Shown here: positions 24,647 through 39,066 of the stretch, in pieces
Layout of the letters: each line of letters opens with the position of its first letter
Numbering within the stretch: position 1 is the stretch's first letter
DNA from: Ancylobacter lacus
GTDB lineage: Bacteria > Pseudomonadota > Alphaproteobacteria > Rhizobiales > Xanthobacteraceae
Assembly (NCBI RefSeq): GCF_018390635.1
Contig: NZ_JAHBGE010000001.1
Span: 54,466 to 118,465 of the forward strand
Length of the DNA stretch: 64,000 nucleotides
Direction of reading: 5' to 3'
Notes under the pieces: model-generated
What the model was told of the DNA's origin: nothing
What the model saw: the letters and a program-made list of their open reading frames with translations, nothing else
The model's database searches: none
Made by a program: the position numbers and the translations under genes

Positions 24647-25443
24647 GCGCGCCGGTGCCGGTGGTTTCGCCGATCCGGCTCGGCGTGAATATCGACCATG
24701 TCGCCACCCTGCGGAACGCGCGCGGCGGCCTCCTTCCCGATCCGGTACGGGCGGCGGCGCTTGCGGTCGCGGGCGGCGCCGACGGGATCACCGCCCATCT
24801 GCGCGAGGACCGCCGCCACATCCGCGATGCCGACATGGCCCGGCTGAAGGCCGAGCTGTCGGTGCCGCTGAATTTTGAAATGGCCGCCACCGACGAGATG
24901 GTGGCGATCGCCCTCGCCATCGCGCCCCATGCCTGCTGCCTCGTGCCGGAGCGGCGCGAGGAGCGCACCACGGAAGGCGGGCTCGACGTGGTGGGCGGCG
25001 GCGCGGCTCTTCGCGGCCATATCGGCCGGCTGGCGGAGGCCGGCATACGGGTGTCGCTGTTCATCGCCCCCGATCCCGCGCAGGTCGCGGCCGCCGCTGA
25101 ATCGGGCGCGGCGGTAATCGAGCTTCACACCGGAGCCTGGTGCGATCTCCTCGCCGCGGGCGAGGGCGCCGCCGCGGAGGCGGAGCTGCGCCGGCTGGTC
25201 GTCGCGGCCGAGCAGGCCGCCGGCCTCGGCCTCGAAATCCATGCCGGCCACGGGCTCGATTACGCCACCGCGCAGGCCATGGCGGCGCTGCCGCAGGTGC
25301 GGGAGCTGAACATCGGCCACTTCCTGGTCGGCGAGGCGGTGTTCGAAGGGCTTGAGACCGCCGTGCGGCGCATGCGCGCGGCGATGGCCCAGGGCCGGGC
25401 GGTGCTGCGCGGCCGGCTCGCCGCCAGCCACGCCGCGGCGTGA
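24643..25443 (+). CDS. pdxJ: Pyridoxine 5'-phosphate synthase
   Basis: 266 residues, a TIM barrel that condenses 1-deoxyxylulose 5-phosphate with 3-amino-2-oxopropyl phosphate, the last ring-forming step of DXP-dependent vitamin B6 synthesis. Landmarks are [17 protein letters not shown] (12-28), [43 protein letters not shown] and [12 protein letters not shown]. It overlaps pyrE by 4 nt and is followed 11 bp later by acpS, the order seen in many proteobacteria. Confidence 0.97.
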   Translation: MSAPVPVVSPIRLGVNIDHVATLRNARGGLLPDPVRAAALAVAGGADGITAHLREDRRHIRDADMARLKAELSVPLNFEMAATDEMVAIALAIAPHACCLVPERREERTTEGGLDVVGGGAALRGHIGRLAEAGIRVSLFIAPDPAQVAAAAESGAAVIELHTGAWCDLLAAGEGAAAEAELRRLVVAAEQAAGLGLEIHAGHGLDYATAQAMAALPQVRELNIGHFLVGEAVFEGLETAVRRMRAAMAQGRAVLRGRLAASHAAA

Positions 25444-25454
25444 GGGGAGGACGC

Positions 25455-25865
25455 ATGATCCTTGGAATCGGCTCCGACATCATCGATGCGCGACGGATCG
25501 CCGAGACGCTGGAGCGCCACGGCGAGCGCTTTCTGGAGCGGGTCTTCACCCCGGTGGAGCGGGCGAAGTCCGACCGGCGGGTGAAGCGGGCGGAGAGCTA
25601 CGCCAAGCGCTTCGCCGCCAAGGAGGCCTGCTCCAAGGCGTTGGGCACGGGGCTCTCCCACGGTGTGTTCTGGCGCGACATGGGGGTGGTGAACCTGCCC
25701 TCCGGCCGGCCGACCCTGGCGCTCACCGGCGGGGCGGCGGCCCGGCTGGCGGCGATGACGCCGGAGGGCTTCGAGGCGCGGATCGACCTCACCATCACCG
25801 ATGACGGCCCGATGGCGCAAGCCTTCGTCATCATCAGCGCGGTGCCCAAGACGGACGCATCCTGA
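25455..25865 (+). CDS. acpS: Holo-[acyl-carrier-protein] synthase
   Basis: 136 residues. It transfers phosphopantetheine from CoA to acyl carrier protein. The family motifs are [31 protein letters not shown] at the N-terminus (Asp8 binds Mg) and [18 protein letters not shown] (Glu of FAAKE). GGGGAGG precedes ATG 25455. It is part of the pdxJ-acpS-lepB run. Confidence 0.96.
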   Translation: MILGIGSDIIDARRIAETLERHGERFLERVFTPVERAKSDRRVKRAESYAKRFAAKEACSKALGTGLSHGVFWRDMGVVNLPSGRPTLALTGGAAARLAAMTPEGFEARIDLTITDDGPMAQAFVIISAVPKTDAS

Positions 25866-26022
25866 GGCGTCACCTGCCTCATGACTATGCGGCAGCTAGC
25901 GGTTTCGTGAGTTGGGCGCGTTGCCGCATCGGTGGCGAGCGGTTATACGAGCCTCCTTCGCGGGCCACTGCGGGCGCCATGCCCGCCCGGCCCGACAGAC
26001 CCGGCGGCCAGCGGAACACGAC

Positions 26023-26775
26023 ATGTCATCGACCACGGAACCGAAAAAGGAAGGCGGCATCGGCGAGACGGTGCGCGTCATCATCCACGCGTTCCTCATC
26101 GCCATCGTCATCCGCACCTTCCTGTTCCAGCCCTTCAACATCCCCTCGGGATCGATGAAGGAGACGCTGCTGGTGGGTGACTACCTGTTCGTCTCGAAGT
26201 TCAGCTATGGCTACAGCCGCTTCTCCCTTCCGCTCTCGCCGCCGCTGTTCGACGGCCGCATCCTCGGCTCGACCCCCAACCGCGGCGACGTGGTGGTGTT
26301 CAAGCTGCCGCGCGACGAGGAGACGGACTACATCAAGCGGGTGATCGGCCTGCCGGGCGACCAGATCCAGATGATCGACGGCGTGCTCCACATCAACGGG
26401 CAGGCGGTGCAGCGCGAGCCGGCCGGCGAATGGCTCGACGAAGAGGGCGGCGGCCGCTCCGAGAAGGTGAAGCGCTGGCGCGAGACCCTGCCCAACGGCG
26501 TGAGCTACTACACGCTCGATCTGGTCGACAACGGCTTCTACGACAACACCCCGGTCTACACCGTGCCGCCCAACCACTATTTCATGATGGGCGACAACCG
26601 CGACAATTCCACCGACAGTCGCGTGCTCAGCCAGGTCGGCTACGTGCCCTATGACAACCTCATCGGCCGGGCCCAGCTCATCTTCTTCTCGGTGAAGGAA
26701 GGCGATGCGGCGTGGCAGTTCTGGAAGTGGCCGTGGACGCTGCGCTGGGACCGCTTCTTCACGCTGGTCCGATGA
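26023..26775 (+). CDS. lepB: Signal peptidase I
   Basis: 250 residues. An N-terminal membrane helix (about 17-35) precedes the catalytic domain in the periplasm. The nucleophile Ser44 is in PSGSMKETLL and the general base Lys105 in DYIKRVIGLPGDQI; the conserved box GDNRDNSTDSR is near residue 195. It cleaves signal peptides from exported proteins. ATG 26023 was chosen because the upstream extension is Arg-rich noise and GGA lies upstream. Its stop overlaps the rnc start by ATGA. Confidence 0.96.
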   Translation: MSSTTEPKKEGGIGETVRVIIHAFLIAIVIRTFLFQPFNIPSGSMKETLLVGDYLFVSKFSYGYSRFSLPLSPPLFDGRILGSTPNRGDVVVFKLPRDEETDYIKRVIGLPGDQIQMIDGVLHINGQAVQREPAGEWLDEEGGGRSEKVKRWRETLPNGVSYYTLDLVDNGFYDNTPVYTVPPNHYFMMGDNRDNSTDSRVLSQVGYVPYDNLIGRAQLIFFSVKEGDAAWQFWKWPWTLRWDRFFTLVR

Positions 26776-27488
26776 CGCGCGCCGCACGCGGCACCGACCA
26801 TGCCGACCTCGCCCGGCTCGAGGAGCAGCTCGGCCACGCCTTCGCCGATCGCGGCCTGCTGGCGCTGGCGCTGACCCACATCAGCGCGGTGACCGCGCGG
26901 CCCGGCCAGCCGGTGCGGCTGCGCTCCTACCAGCGGCTCGAATTCCTCGGCGACCACGTGCTGGGGATGATCATCTCCGACATGCTCTACCGCGCCTGTC
27001 CCGATGCGGAGGAGGGCGAGCTGTCCCGCCGCCTCGCGGAACTCGTCTGCGAGGAGGCCTGCGCCGAGGTTGCGGTGGCGATGGGGCTCGGCCCCTTCCT
27101 GCGGCTTGGGGCGGGGGAGGACCGCGCCGGCGGCCGCGAGCGCCGCGCCATCCTCGCCGACGTCGCCGAATCGGTGCTCGCCGCGCTTTATCTCGATGCC
27201 GGCTACGCCGCCGCCGAGAAACTGGTTGAGCGGTTCTGGCGCCCGCGCTTTGCCGCGCTGCGCGGCCAGCGCCGCGACCCGAAGACCGCGGTGCAGGAAT
27301 GGGCGCAGGCCCGCGGCCTGCCGCCGCCGGTCTACCGGCTGGTCGAGCGCAGCGGACCCGACCACAGCCCGCACTTCCGCATCGCCGTCGAGCTTCCCGG
27401 CCACGAACCGGTGGAAGGTGTCGGCAGTTCCAAGCAGAATGCCCAGAAGGCGGCGGCCTCCGCCTTCCTCGAACGAGTGATTTCATGA
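26772..27488 (+). CDS. rnc: Ribonuclease III
   Basis: 238 residues. The RNase III domain carries RLEFLGDHVLGMIISDMLY, where the usual family sequence has GDAVL or GDSVL, and the second acidic cluster ADVAESVLAALYLD. The C-terminal double-stranded RNA-binding domain shows DPKTAVQEWAQARG and SSKQNAQKAAASAFLER. It processes rRNA precursors and structured mRNAs. It is translationally coupled to lepB upstream and era downstream through 4-nt overlaps. Confidence 0.96.
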   Translation: MTRAARGTDHADLARLEEQLGHAFADRGLLALALTHISAVTARPGQPVRLRSYQRLEFLGDHVLGMIISDMLYRACPDAEEGELSRRLAELVCEEACAEVAVAMGLGPFLRLGAGEDRAGGRERRAILADVAESVLAALYLDAGYAAAEKLVERFWRPRFAALRGQRRDPKTAVQEWAQARGLPPPVYRLVERSGPDHSPHFRIAVELPGHEPVEGVGSSKQNAQKAAASAFLERVIS

Positions 27489-28429
27489 CCGACAAAGACC
27501 CGTCCCCCGCGGCGGAACCGGCGGGCGCGCCGGACGAGGTGACGCGCTGCGGCTTCGTCGCGCTGATCGGCGCGCCCAACGCCGGCAAGTCGACCCTCAC
27601 CAACGCGCTGGTGGGCTCCAAGGTGTCGATCGTCTCGCACAAGGTGCAGACGACGCGCTCGCTGGTGCGTGGCATCGCGCTGGAAGGGGCGACGCAGATC
27701 GTGCTGGTGGACACGCCCGGCATCTTTGCGCCGAAGCGCCGGCTCGAGAAGGCGATGGTGCGCTCCGCCTGGGGCGGCGCCGGCGATGCCGACGCGGTGG
27801 TGCTGCTGGTGGATGCCCGGGTCGGCATCACCGAGGATGTCGAGGCCATCCTGCGCGGGCTGGCCGATGTGCGCCGGCCGCGCGCCATCGTGCTGAACAA
27901 GATCGACCTGGTGAAGCGCGAGAACCTGCTCGCCCTCGCCGCCGAGGTGGCCGACAAGGTGAGCTTCGACAAGCTGTTCATGATCTCGGCGCTGGAAGGC
28001 GACGGGCTGAAGGAGCTGCGCGGCTGGCTGGCGGGGCTGCTGCCGCTCGGGCCCTGGCTCTACCCCGAGGACCAGATCTCCGACGCGCCGATGCGGATGC
28101 TGGCGGCCGAGATCACCCGCGAGAAGCTGTTCCACCGGCTCCACGAGGAACTGCCCTACCGCTCCACGGTGGAGACCGATTCCTGGAAGGAGCTGCCGGA
28201 CGGCTCCGCCCGCATCGAGCAGACCATCTTCGTCGAGCGCGAGAGCCAGCGGAAGATCGTGCTGGGCAAGGGCGGCGAGACCATCAAGGCCATCTCCACC
28301 GCCGCGCGCAAGGAAATCGCGGAGATTCTCGAACAGAAGGTGCATCTCTTCCTGTTCGTGAAGGTGCGCGAGAACTGGTCGGACGACCCCGAGCGCTACC
28401 GCGAGATGGGGCTCGAATTCCCGGACTGA
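27485..28429 (+). CDS. era: GTPase Era
   Basis: 314 residues. G1 is GAPNAGKST (29-37), G2 is around QTTRS, G3 is DTPGI and G4 is NKID, followed by the C-terminal KH domain (VLGKGGETIKAISTAARKEI) that binds the 3' end of 16S rRNA. Era assists 30S ribosome maturation. Overlap with rnc is 4 nt, and recO follows after 22 bp. Confidence 0.97.
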   Translation: MTDKDPSPAAEPAGAPDEVTRCGFVALIGAPNAGKSTLTNALVGSKVSIVSHKVQTTRSLVRGIALEGATQIVLVDTPGIFAPKRRLEKAMVRSAWGGAGDADAVVLLVDARVGITEDVEAILRGLADVRRPRAIVLNKIDLVKRENLLALAAEVADKVSFDKLFMISALEGDGLKELRGWLAGLLPLGPWLYPEDQISDAPMRMLAAEITREKLFHRLHEELPYRSTVETDSWKELPDGSARIEQTIFVERESQRKIVLGKGGETIKAISTAARKEIAEILEQKVHLFLFVKVRENWSDDPERYREMGLEFPD

Positions 28430-28451
28430 CGGAGTACGCCGCGGCGCGCGC

Positions 28452-29198
28452 ATGGAATGGACCGACGAGGGCATCATCCTGGGGCTGCGCCGCCACGGCG
28501 AGGGCAACGCCATCGTCGAGCTGATGACCGCCGGCCATGGCCGCCATCTCGGCCTGGTGCGCGGGGGCGGCTCGCGCCGGCAGGCGGCCGGGCTGCAGCC
28601 GGGCAATGCGGTGCGCGCGGTGTGGCGGGCGCGGATCGACGGCCAGCTCGGCGCCTACACGCTGGAGACCACGGCCGCCCGGGCCGACCGGCTGATGGCC
28701 AGCGCCTGTGCTTCCTATGCCTTCGCCCATCTCGCCGCGCTGCTGCGCCTGCTGCCGGAGCGCGACCCCCATCCCGGCCTTCACGCCGTGCTGGAGGCGA
28801 TGATGGAGCTGCTCGACGCGCCGGAGCCGGCGGCGATGCTGGTCGCGCGCTTCGAGCTGCTGATGCTGGCGGAGCTTGGCTTCGGGCTGGAGCTCGATCG
28901 CTGCGCGGCGACGGGCGGGCGCAATGATCTGCGCTTCGTCTCGCCGAAATCCGGCCGGGCGGTGAGCGGGGAGGCGGCCGGCCCCTGGCGCGACCAGCTC
29001 TTCGCGCTGCCGTTCTTCCTGGTGGGGGACGTGGCGGAGCCACCGGACCGGGCGGAGATCGACGCCGCCTATGACCTCACCGGCTTCTTCCTGCGCCGGC
29101 GGGTGCTGGAGCCGCGCGGAATCGGCATGCCCGATTCCCGCGCGGCGTTTCTGGCGGCGCTGGCGCGGAGCGGGAAACTCCGCGCCCCGCGCCCCTGA
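28452..29198 (+). CDS. recO: DNA repair protein RecO
   Basis: 248 residues. The N-terminal OB fold begins MEWTDEGIILGLRRHGEGNAIVELMT; the remainder is the helical RecO domain with LMLAELGFGLELDRCAATG and RFVSPKSGRAV. The four-Cys zinc site seen in some RecO proteins is not present. RecO loads RecA onto SSB-coated DNA within the RecFOR pathway. The gene ends inside a hairpin shared with the convergent gene. Confidence 0.95.
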   Translation: MEWTDEGIILGLRRHGEGNAIVELMTAGHGRHLGLVRGGGSRRQAAGLQPGNAVRAVWRARIDGQLGAYTLETTAARADRLMASACASYAFAHLAALLRLLPERDPHPGLHAVLEAMMELLDAPEPAAMLVARFELLMLAELGFGLELDRCAATGGRNDLRFVSPKSGRAVSGEAAGPWRDQLFALPFFLVGDVAEPPDRAEIDAAYDLTGFFLRRRVLEPRGIGMPDSRAAFLAALARSGKLRAPRP

Positions 29199-29217
29199 GG
29201 GTCGGGCGCCCTCAGGG
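29193..29217. terminator. Hairpin between convergent recO and the small exported gene
   Basis: CCCTGAGGG (29193-29201) and CCCTCAGGG (29209-29217) are 9-bp complementary arms with a 7-nt loop. The recO stop codon lies in the left arm, and the convergent gene ends at 29219. No T-runs are present, so termination would need Rho or other help. Confidence 0.45.
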
Positions 29218-29218
29218 C

Positions 29219-29545
29219 TCAATAGATGCGGTAGCGATAGGCGCGGTCGCGGTAGTAGTAGCCGTTGTTCCAATAGCGCGGGCCGCGGTAGGAGCCGGCA
29301 TAGGGCCGTGGGGGGCCGACCCAGACGCGGTTGCAGTCGCGCACCCATACCCGCATTCCGCCGCGCCACACCGGGCGGCGCTGGCAGACCGTGCGCCACG
29401 CCACCGGCTCGGCCAGCGGCACCGAGGCGGCGGAGCCGCGGACCGCCGCGCCGGCGGCAGAGAGCGGGATGGCGGAGGCCGGGCCGGCCGCGGCAAAAAG
29501 CCCAATGGCGGCAGCACCGATCGCAGCGACGACAAGGTTCTTCAT
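29219..29545 (-). CDS. Small exported Tyr/Arg-rich protein
   Basis: 108 residues. A signal peptide (MKNLVVAAIGAAAIGLFAAA, cleavage probably after ASA near residue 25) is followed by a mature part with two cysteines (RTVCQRRPVW, VRDCNRVW), likely disulfide-bonded, and a tail rich in Tyr, Arg and Gly (RYWNNGYYYRDRAYRYRIY). Such proteins are frequent in Hyphomicrobiales and are uncharacterised. AGGAGG precedes ATG 29545, an unusually strong ribosome site suggesting high expression. Confidence 0.8.
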   Translation of the reverse strand: MKNLVVAAIGAAAIGLFAAAGPASAIPLSAAGAAVRGSAASVPLAEPVAWRTVCQRRPVWRGGMRVWVRDCNRVWVGPPRPYAGSYRGPRYWNNGYYYRDRAYRYRIY

Positions 29546-29846
29546 GGAATCCTCCTGATCGAATGATCCGACCGGAAACACTGTGGCGTGGGATTTCGTT
29601 CCGATAATGAAGAATGTCGCCCGTTTCTGCCGCAAGACTGAACAAGCATTCAGAGATGTGATCGGCTCGAGCGGATCTGTCCATGGCCGCGGCAGCCCGG
29701 CACCGTCTGTACGACAAATGGTGTTTTATTACTGCATTATCATTACGGTAATTTAATCCGCGGATATAACGGGCCGTCGCGGCGCGGGCGGGGACGGTGC
29801 GTGTTCCTGACTTGTTCTTATCGTGCGAAGGCTGTACCGAGGGGCC
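29546..29846. other. Divergent intergenic region upstream of parC
   Basis: About 300 bp between the small exported gene and parC. It holds an AT-rich patch at about 29705-29765 that could contain the parC promoter. No coding frame with a ribosome site, RNA gene or clear inverted repeat was found. Confidence 0.4.
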
Positions 29847-32081
<2,235 letters not shown>

Positions 32082-32087
32082 GGGCGG

Positions 32088-32837
32088 CTATTCCTCCACC
32101 CGCTGCCAGCCATGGGGGGCGAGGCGTTCCTGGGGCATGAAGCGGCGCTTGTAGTCCATCTTGGCCGAGCCATCGACCCAATAGCCGAGATAGACATAGG
32201 GCAGGCCCAGCGCGCGGGCCTTCTCGATGTGGTCGAGGATCATGAAGGTGCCGAGCGAGCGGGCCGGCGCCTCGGGCTCGTAGAACGAATAGACCATCGA
32301 CAGGCCGTCGGCGAGCACGTCGGTCAGGGCGACGCCGAACAGCGGGCCCTGACCGCGGCCGTGGATCGCGGAGTCGGGGCCGCGCCGGCGGTATTCGATC
32401 AGCCGGGTGCGGACATGGCTGTCCTCGATCATCATGGCGTAGTCCAGCACCGTCATGTCGGCCATGCCGCCGTCGCCGTGGCGGCTGTCGAGATAGGCCC
32501 GGAACAGCGAATACTGCTCGGCCGTAGGCACGGCGGCGCGGATGTCGCCGATGAGGTCGGCATTGGTGTGCCGCACCCGGCGGAAGCTGCGGCCCTCGAC
32601 GAAATCCTCCACCACGATCCGCACCGAGACGCAGGCCCGGCAGAACTCGCAGGCCGGCCGATAGGCGATCGACTGCGAGCGGCGGAAGCCGCCATGGGTC
32701 AGCACGTCGTTGAGATGGGTTGCCCGCTCGCCCACCAGATGGGTGAACACCTTCCGCTCCTCGCGCCCGGGGAGATAGGGGCACGGGGAGGGGGCGGTGA
32801 GATAGAACTGGGGCGTGTCGCGGGGATGTTCGGTCAC
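32088..32837 (-). CDS. bpt: Aspartate/glutamate leucyl-transferase (Bpt/ATE family)
   Basis: 249 residues. The N-terminal region has [24 protein letters not shown] and the cysteine-containing [15 protein letters not shown], hallmarks of ATE/Bpt enzymes. The C-terminal GNAT-like part has [21 protein letters not shown] and [20 protein letters not shown]. It transfers Leu (Bpt) or Arg (Ate) from tRNA onto N-terminal acidic residues, marking proteins for ClpS/ClpAP degradation. Convergent with parC (6-bp gap). It lies at the end of the hemB-to-bpt minus-strand run. Confidence 0.93.
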   Translation of the reverse strand: MTEHPRDTPQFYLTAPSPCPYLPGREERKVFTHLVGERATHLNDVLTHGGFRRSQSIAYRPACEFCRACVSVRIVVEDFVEGRSFRRVRHTNADLIGDIRAAVPTAEQYSLFRAYLDSRHGDGGMADMTVLDYAMMIEDSHVRTRLIEYRRRGPDSAIHGRGQGPLFGVALTDVLADGLSMVYSFYEPEAPARSLGTFMILDHIEKARALGLPYVYLGYWVDGSAKMDYKRRFMPQERLAPHGWQRVEE

Positions 32838-32935
32838 GGCACTGTCATCGCGTCGGGTCCTACAGGATCGCGCGGGCGGGGCCGCTCGTCAAAGCCTCCG
32901 GCGCCGCCGCTGGAAATCGTGATCGCCGACCGCCG

Positions 32936-33454
32936 TCAGCGGTAGCGGCGCAGCGCCGCGGCCCGCGCCTCGCCATTCACCACCACGGTGCCGAGGAGAA
33001 GGTCGTGCAGCATCCGGCGGCGGCCGTTGAACAGCGGCACCAGCAGCACCAGCGGCGTCAGCACGCTGACCGAGACCCAGTAGAGCACCACGCTCATCAC
33101 CGCGAGCAGGCTGTACATCGGGGCGCCGTACCACAGCCGCATCTCGATATCGACCGCCCGCATGCCCACGGTGGCCGAGCGCGGCCCGCCCAGCGTCAGC
33201 CCGGTATAGATCAGCGCCCAGAGCAGGAAGGCCGGGCTCAGCAGCCCGAACAGGAACCAGCCGACCCCGAGCGTCACCAGTCCCAGCACGAAGATCACCA
33301 CCGCCGCGAAGCCGATCGGGGCGCAGATGATGACGAGGTCGATGAGGAACGCCAGGAAGCGTCGGCCGAGCACGCCGCGGAAATATTCCGGGTGGATCCG
33401 CGGGTCATAGGCGTAGGGCTTGTCGGCATCGTCGGCGCGACCGTAAGCGGCCAT
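32936..33454 (-). CDS. RDD-family membrane protein
   Basis: 172 residues with three to four membrane helices. The RDD motif is recognised as GRRFLAFLIDLVIIC (Arg and Asp in helix 1), with a later GRSATVG-like GPRSATVGMRAVDI and a C-terminal GRRRMLHDLLLGTVVV (the HD of the family). RDD proteins are poorly characterised; some act in cation or proton transport. GGAG precedes ATG 33454. It lies between threonine ammonia-lyase and bpt on one strand. Confidence 0.88.
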   Translation of the reverse strand: MAAYGRADDADKPYAYDPRIHPEYFRGVLGRRFLAFLIDLVIICAPIGFAAVVIFVLGLVTLGVGWFLFGLLSPAFLLWALIYTGLTLGGPRSATVGMRAVDIEMRLWYGAPMYSLLAVMSVVLYWVSVSVLTPLVLLVPLFNGRRRMLHDLLLGTVVVNGEARAAALRRYR

Positions 33455-33521
33455 GGCAGGCTCCTGTTCATCCCTCAGGTGGGAAGGCGCCATCGGAGCG
33501 GCAAGGGCCGCGCCCCGGCCG

Positions 33522-34748
33522 TCAACCCCCGGACTGCCAGTCGACCCGCACCACGTCCATGCCGTCCGCCAGCAGGGCGCGGTGCACATCCTCGGCGTGG
33601 GCGCGGTCGCGCGTCTCGACCGTGACGTCGAGCCGGGCGCCCTTGGCGTGGACGTCAAGGAAATGCCGCTTGTGCTCGACCTCGAGGATGTTGGCGCCCA
33701 GCCGGCCGAGCAGGGTGGCGATGATGCCGAGCTCGCCCGGCCGGTCCAGCATGGAAAAGCGGAAGGAGACGATGCGCTCCTCGCGCTCCAGCTCGCGCAG
33801 CATGATGGAGGCGACGATGCGCGGGTCGATATTGCCCCCGCTCACCACCAGCCCGACATTGCGGCCGCGGTAGCGCTCCGGTTCGGCCAGCATGGCGGCG
33901 AGCCCGGCGGCGCCGGCACCCTCCGAGAGCGTCTTCTGCTGGGTGAGGAAGATGTTCACCGCCCGCTCGAAGGTGGGCTCGTCCACCAGCACGACGTCGC
34001 CGACCAGCGCCGAGACGATCTCGCGGGTCAGCAGGCCGACATTGCGCACCGCGATGCCCTCGGCGAGGGTCGCGCCCTCGCAGGGGCGGTTCTGCTGGTG
34101 CAGCGCGTTCCACATGGCGGGGTAGAGCGTGGTTTCGACGCCCACCACCTCGATATCCGGGCGCACCGACTTGGCCGCCACCGCCATGCCGGCGATAAGC
34201 CCGCCGCCGCCGATCGGCACCACCAACGCGTCGAGGTCGGGCGCGTCCTCCAGCATCTCGAAGGCGATGGAGCCCTGGCCCGCGATCACATGGGGGTCGT
34301 CATAGGGGTGGACCCAGACCAGCTTCTCCGCCTGCGCCAGCCGGTCCGCCTCCTCGCTGGCGTCGGCGACGCTCTCCCCGTGCAGCACCACGCGGGCGCC
34401 GTGCGCGCGGGTGGCGGCGACCTTCACGATCGGGGTGTGCTTGGGCATGACGATGGTGGCGCGGATGCCGAGCCGCGCGGCGTGATAGGCCACCGCCTGG
34501 GCGTGGTTGCCGGCGGACATGGCGACGACGCCACGGGCCCGCTCCGCCGCGGTGAGGCTGGCGAGCTTCACCAGCGCGCCGCGTTCCTTGAAGCTCGCGG
34601 TGACCTGCAGGTTCTCGTACTTGACGAAGACATGGGCGCCGGTGAGCGCGGAAAGCCGCGGCGCCGGCAGCATCGGGGTGCGCAGCACCGCGCCGGTCAG
34701 GAGGTGGCGGGCGGCGGCGATGTCGGCAGGCGAGACGGGCAGGGTCAT
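33522..34748 (-). CDS. Threonine ammonia-lyase with ACT-like domain
   Basis: 408 residues. The PLP fold II core has Lys54 in TASFKERGALVKL as the Schiff-base lysine, the SAGNHAQAVAYHA phosphate/substrate loop and the GGGGLIAGMA PLP-phosphate loop. A single ACT-like domain occupies about 330-408 (FRFSMLDRPGELGIIATLLG). It converts threonine to 2-oxobutyrate and ammonia, the entry to isoleucine synthesis or threonine breakdown. One ACT domain suggests the shorter, catabolic-type relative rather than classic IlvA with two. It follows the LivH-like fusion gene by 7 bp. Confidence 0.92.
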   Translation of the reverse strand: MTLPVSPADIAAARHLLTGAVLRTPMLPAPRLSALTGAHVFVKYENLQVTASFKERGALVKLASLTAAERARGVVAMSAGNHAQAVAYHAARLGIRATIVMPKHTPIVKVAATRAHGARVVLHGESVADASEEADRLAQAEKLVWVHPYDDPHVIAGQGSIAFEMLEDAPDLDALVVPIGGGGLIAGMAVAAKSVRPDIEVVGVETTLYPAMWNALHQQNRPCEGATLAEGIAVRNVGLLTREIVSALVGDVVLVDEPTFERAVNIFLTQQKTLSEGAGAAGLAAMLAEPERYRGRNVGLVVSGGNIDPRIVASIMLRELEREERIVSFRFSMLDRPGELGIIATLLGRLGANILEVEHKRHFLDVHAKGARLDVTVETRDRAHAEDVHRALLADGMDVVRVDWQSGG

Positions 34749-34755
34749 GGCGGGC

Positions 34756-37310
<2,555 letters not shown>

Positions 37311-37484
37311 TCACTGTTTCGCACGTCCGTCCCGGGGGATGCCCCCCATGGTGACGCGGCGGTGATCGGCCGCAGCCTGCCGCGGAAGCGGCGGACGGAC
37401 GACCTATGGCGGGCTTCCGTCCCCCGTCGATACGGGCTAATCCGGGCGCTGTCCTTGATCCATCGCAGGCGAGGCGCGACGAAC

Positions 37485-38558
37485 GTGACCGGCCAGAACG
37501 GCATCCACATCGAATCCCGCGGCCGCGCCGGGATCATCACCCTCGACCGGCCCCGGGCGCTCAACGCCCTCACCCACGGCATGATCCTCGCCATGGGCCG
37601 GGCCCTGCGCGACTTCGCCGCGGATGAGGCCATCGCCCATGTCGTGCTGCGCTCGGCCCATGAGAAGGCGTTCTGCGCCGGGGGCGACGTGCGGGCCATG
37701 GCCGAGCTCGGCCATGGCGGCCATGCCGAGGCGGCGCGCGCCTTCTGGCGCGACGAATACACCCTCAACCACGCGATCTCGGTGTTTCCCAAGCCGTTCG
37801 TCTCGCTGGTGGACGGGCTGTGCTTCGGCGGCGGATTCGGTATTTCCGGTCATGGGGCCTTCCGTGTCGCCGGCGAGAAACTCGGCTTCGCCATGCCGGA
37901 AGTGGCCATCGGGCTGTTCCCGGATGTCGGCGCCACCCATGTGCTGCCCCGCCTGCCGGGCTGGACCGGCACCTGGCTGGCGCTGACCGGCGCGCGCATC
38001 GGCATGTCCGACGCGGTGGCGCTGGGGCTCTATACCCACCACGTTCCGGCCGAGCGCTGGGACGATCTCGTCGCCGCGCTGGCGGAAGGCGACGCCATGG
38101 CGCCGACCCTCGACCGGTTCGCCGTTGTGCCCCCGGCCCCGGCGCTCGGCGCGCTCTACCCGGAGATCGACCGCATCTTCGCCGGCGGGACCCTGCCGGC
38201 CATCGTCGCCGCGCTGGAGCACGCGGCGACGGGGGAGGGCGACCTCGCCGCCTTCGCCGCGGCCCAGCTCGCGACGCTGCGCCGGGTCTGCCCGACCAGC
38301 GTCTTCATCGCCTTCGAGCAGATGCGGCGCGGGCCGGGCCTCGACCTCGCCGGCTGCCTGCGGCTTGAATTCCGCGTGGTGAGCCGGGTGCTGGAAGGGC
38401 ACGATTTCTATGAGGGCGTGCGTGCTGTATTGATCGACAAGGATCAGTCGCCCACCTGGCGCCCCGACCGGCTGGAGGCGATCGACCCCGCCGCCATCAC
38501 GGCGCTGTTCGACGCGCCGCTGGCGGACGAACTGATCCTGCCCGCCGGCTTCGCCTGA
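37485..38558 (+). CDS. 3-hydroxyisobutyryl-CoA hydrolase / enoyl-CoA hydratase family protein
   Basis: 357 residues from GTG 37485. A crotonase-fold core with the oxyanion-hole segments AFCAGGDVRAMAELG and GLCFGGGFGISGHGAFRVAGE is followed by the acidic PEVAIGLFPDVGATHVLPRLPG. The C-terminal extension (QMRRGPGLDLAGCLRLEFRV, F.EGVRAVLIDKDQSPTWRP) is characteristic of HIBYL-CoA hydrolases of valine catabolism rather than simple hydratases. Longer frames start upstream but are Arg-rich; the GTG start gives the normal family length. It stands alone and diverges from hemB. Confidence 0.88.
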   Translation: MTGQNGIHIESRGRAGIITLDRPRALNALTHGMILAMGRALRDFAADEAIAHVVLRSAHEKAFCAGGDVRAMAELGHGGHAEAARAFWRDEYTLNHAISVFPKPFVSLVDGLCFGGGFGISGHGAFRVAGEKLGFAMPEVAIGLFPDVGATHVLPRLPGWTGTWLALTGARIGMSDAVALGLYTHHVPAERWDDLVAALAEGDAMAPTLDRFAVVPPAPALGALYPEIDRIFAGGTLPAIVAALEHAATGEGDLAAFAAAQLATLRRVCPTSVFIAFEQMRRGPGLDLAGCLRLEFRVVSRVLEGHDFYEGVRAVLIDKDQSPTWRPDRLEAIDPAAITALFDAPLADELILPAGFA

Positions 38559-38625
38559 CGCCAGCCCGCCTCACCCCTGCGCGAGCCGGCGCCTCCGCCG
38601 CTCCCGCCGCCTGCCGCCTGGAGCC

Positions 38626-39066
38626 ATGCCCGCCATGATGACCTCCCTCGACCCCTTCGACGGCGCGCTCGGCATCGGCACCACCCGCATGAGCCCGTGG
38701 CAGCGGCGGGTGCTGATCTATCTGCGGGTGCTCGCCGGCTTCCTGCTCCTGAAGACGATCTATTGCTGGACGCTGATCTGTGGGGTGTGGGACGGCGACA
38801 CCAGCCGGTTCGAGATGCTCTCGACCGCGGCGCAGTCGGCGGTCATCTGGGCCGCGATCATGAACCCGGTCGCGGCGGTCGGCCTCTGGCTCGGCGCGGC
38901 CTGGGGCGTGGTGCTCTGGCTGGTCACCACCATCATCCAGATCATGATCAACGCCTCGGCGCCCGAAGGCGTCGGCAGCCTCGTCATGGTGGCGGCGGTG
39001 GAAACGGCGCTGATCGCGCTCTACGGTTTCCTCGCCTACAAGGCCGGCGTCGAGGCCGAGGACTGA
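38626..39066 (+). CDS. Small four-TM membrane protein (DUF6163-like)
   Basis: 146 residues, with four predicted helices (about 28-48, 62-82, 85-105 and 112-132). The run WQRRVLIYLRVLAGFLLLKTIYCW and the second helix AAQSAVIWAAIMNPVAAVGLWLG match my recollection of the DUF6163 family, found next to ldtR in Rhizobiales. The start could also be ATG 38635 or 38638. Function is unknown; the neighbour regulates peptidoglycan L,D-transpeptidation, so an envelope role is possible. Confidence 0.7.
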   Translation: MPAMMTSLDPFDGALGIGTTRMSPWQRRVLIYLRVLAGFLLLKTIYCWTLICGVWDGDTSRFEMLSTAAQSAVIWAAIMNPVAAVGLWLGAAWGVVLWLVTTIIQIMINASAPEGVGSLVMVAAVETALIALYGFLAYKAGVEAED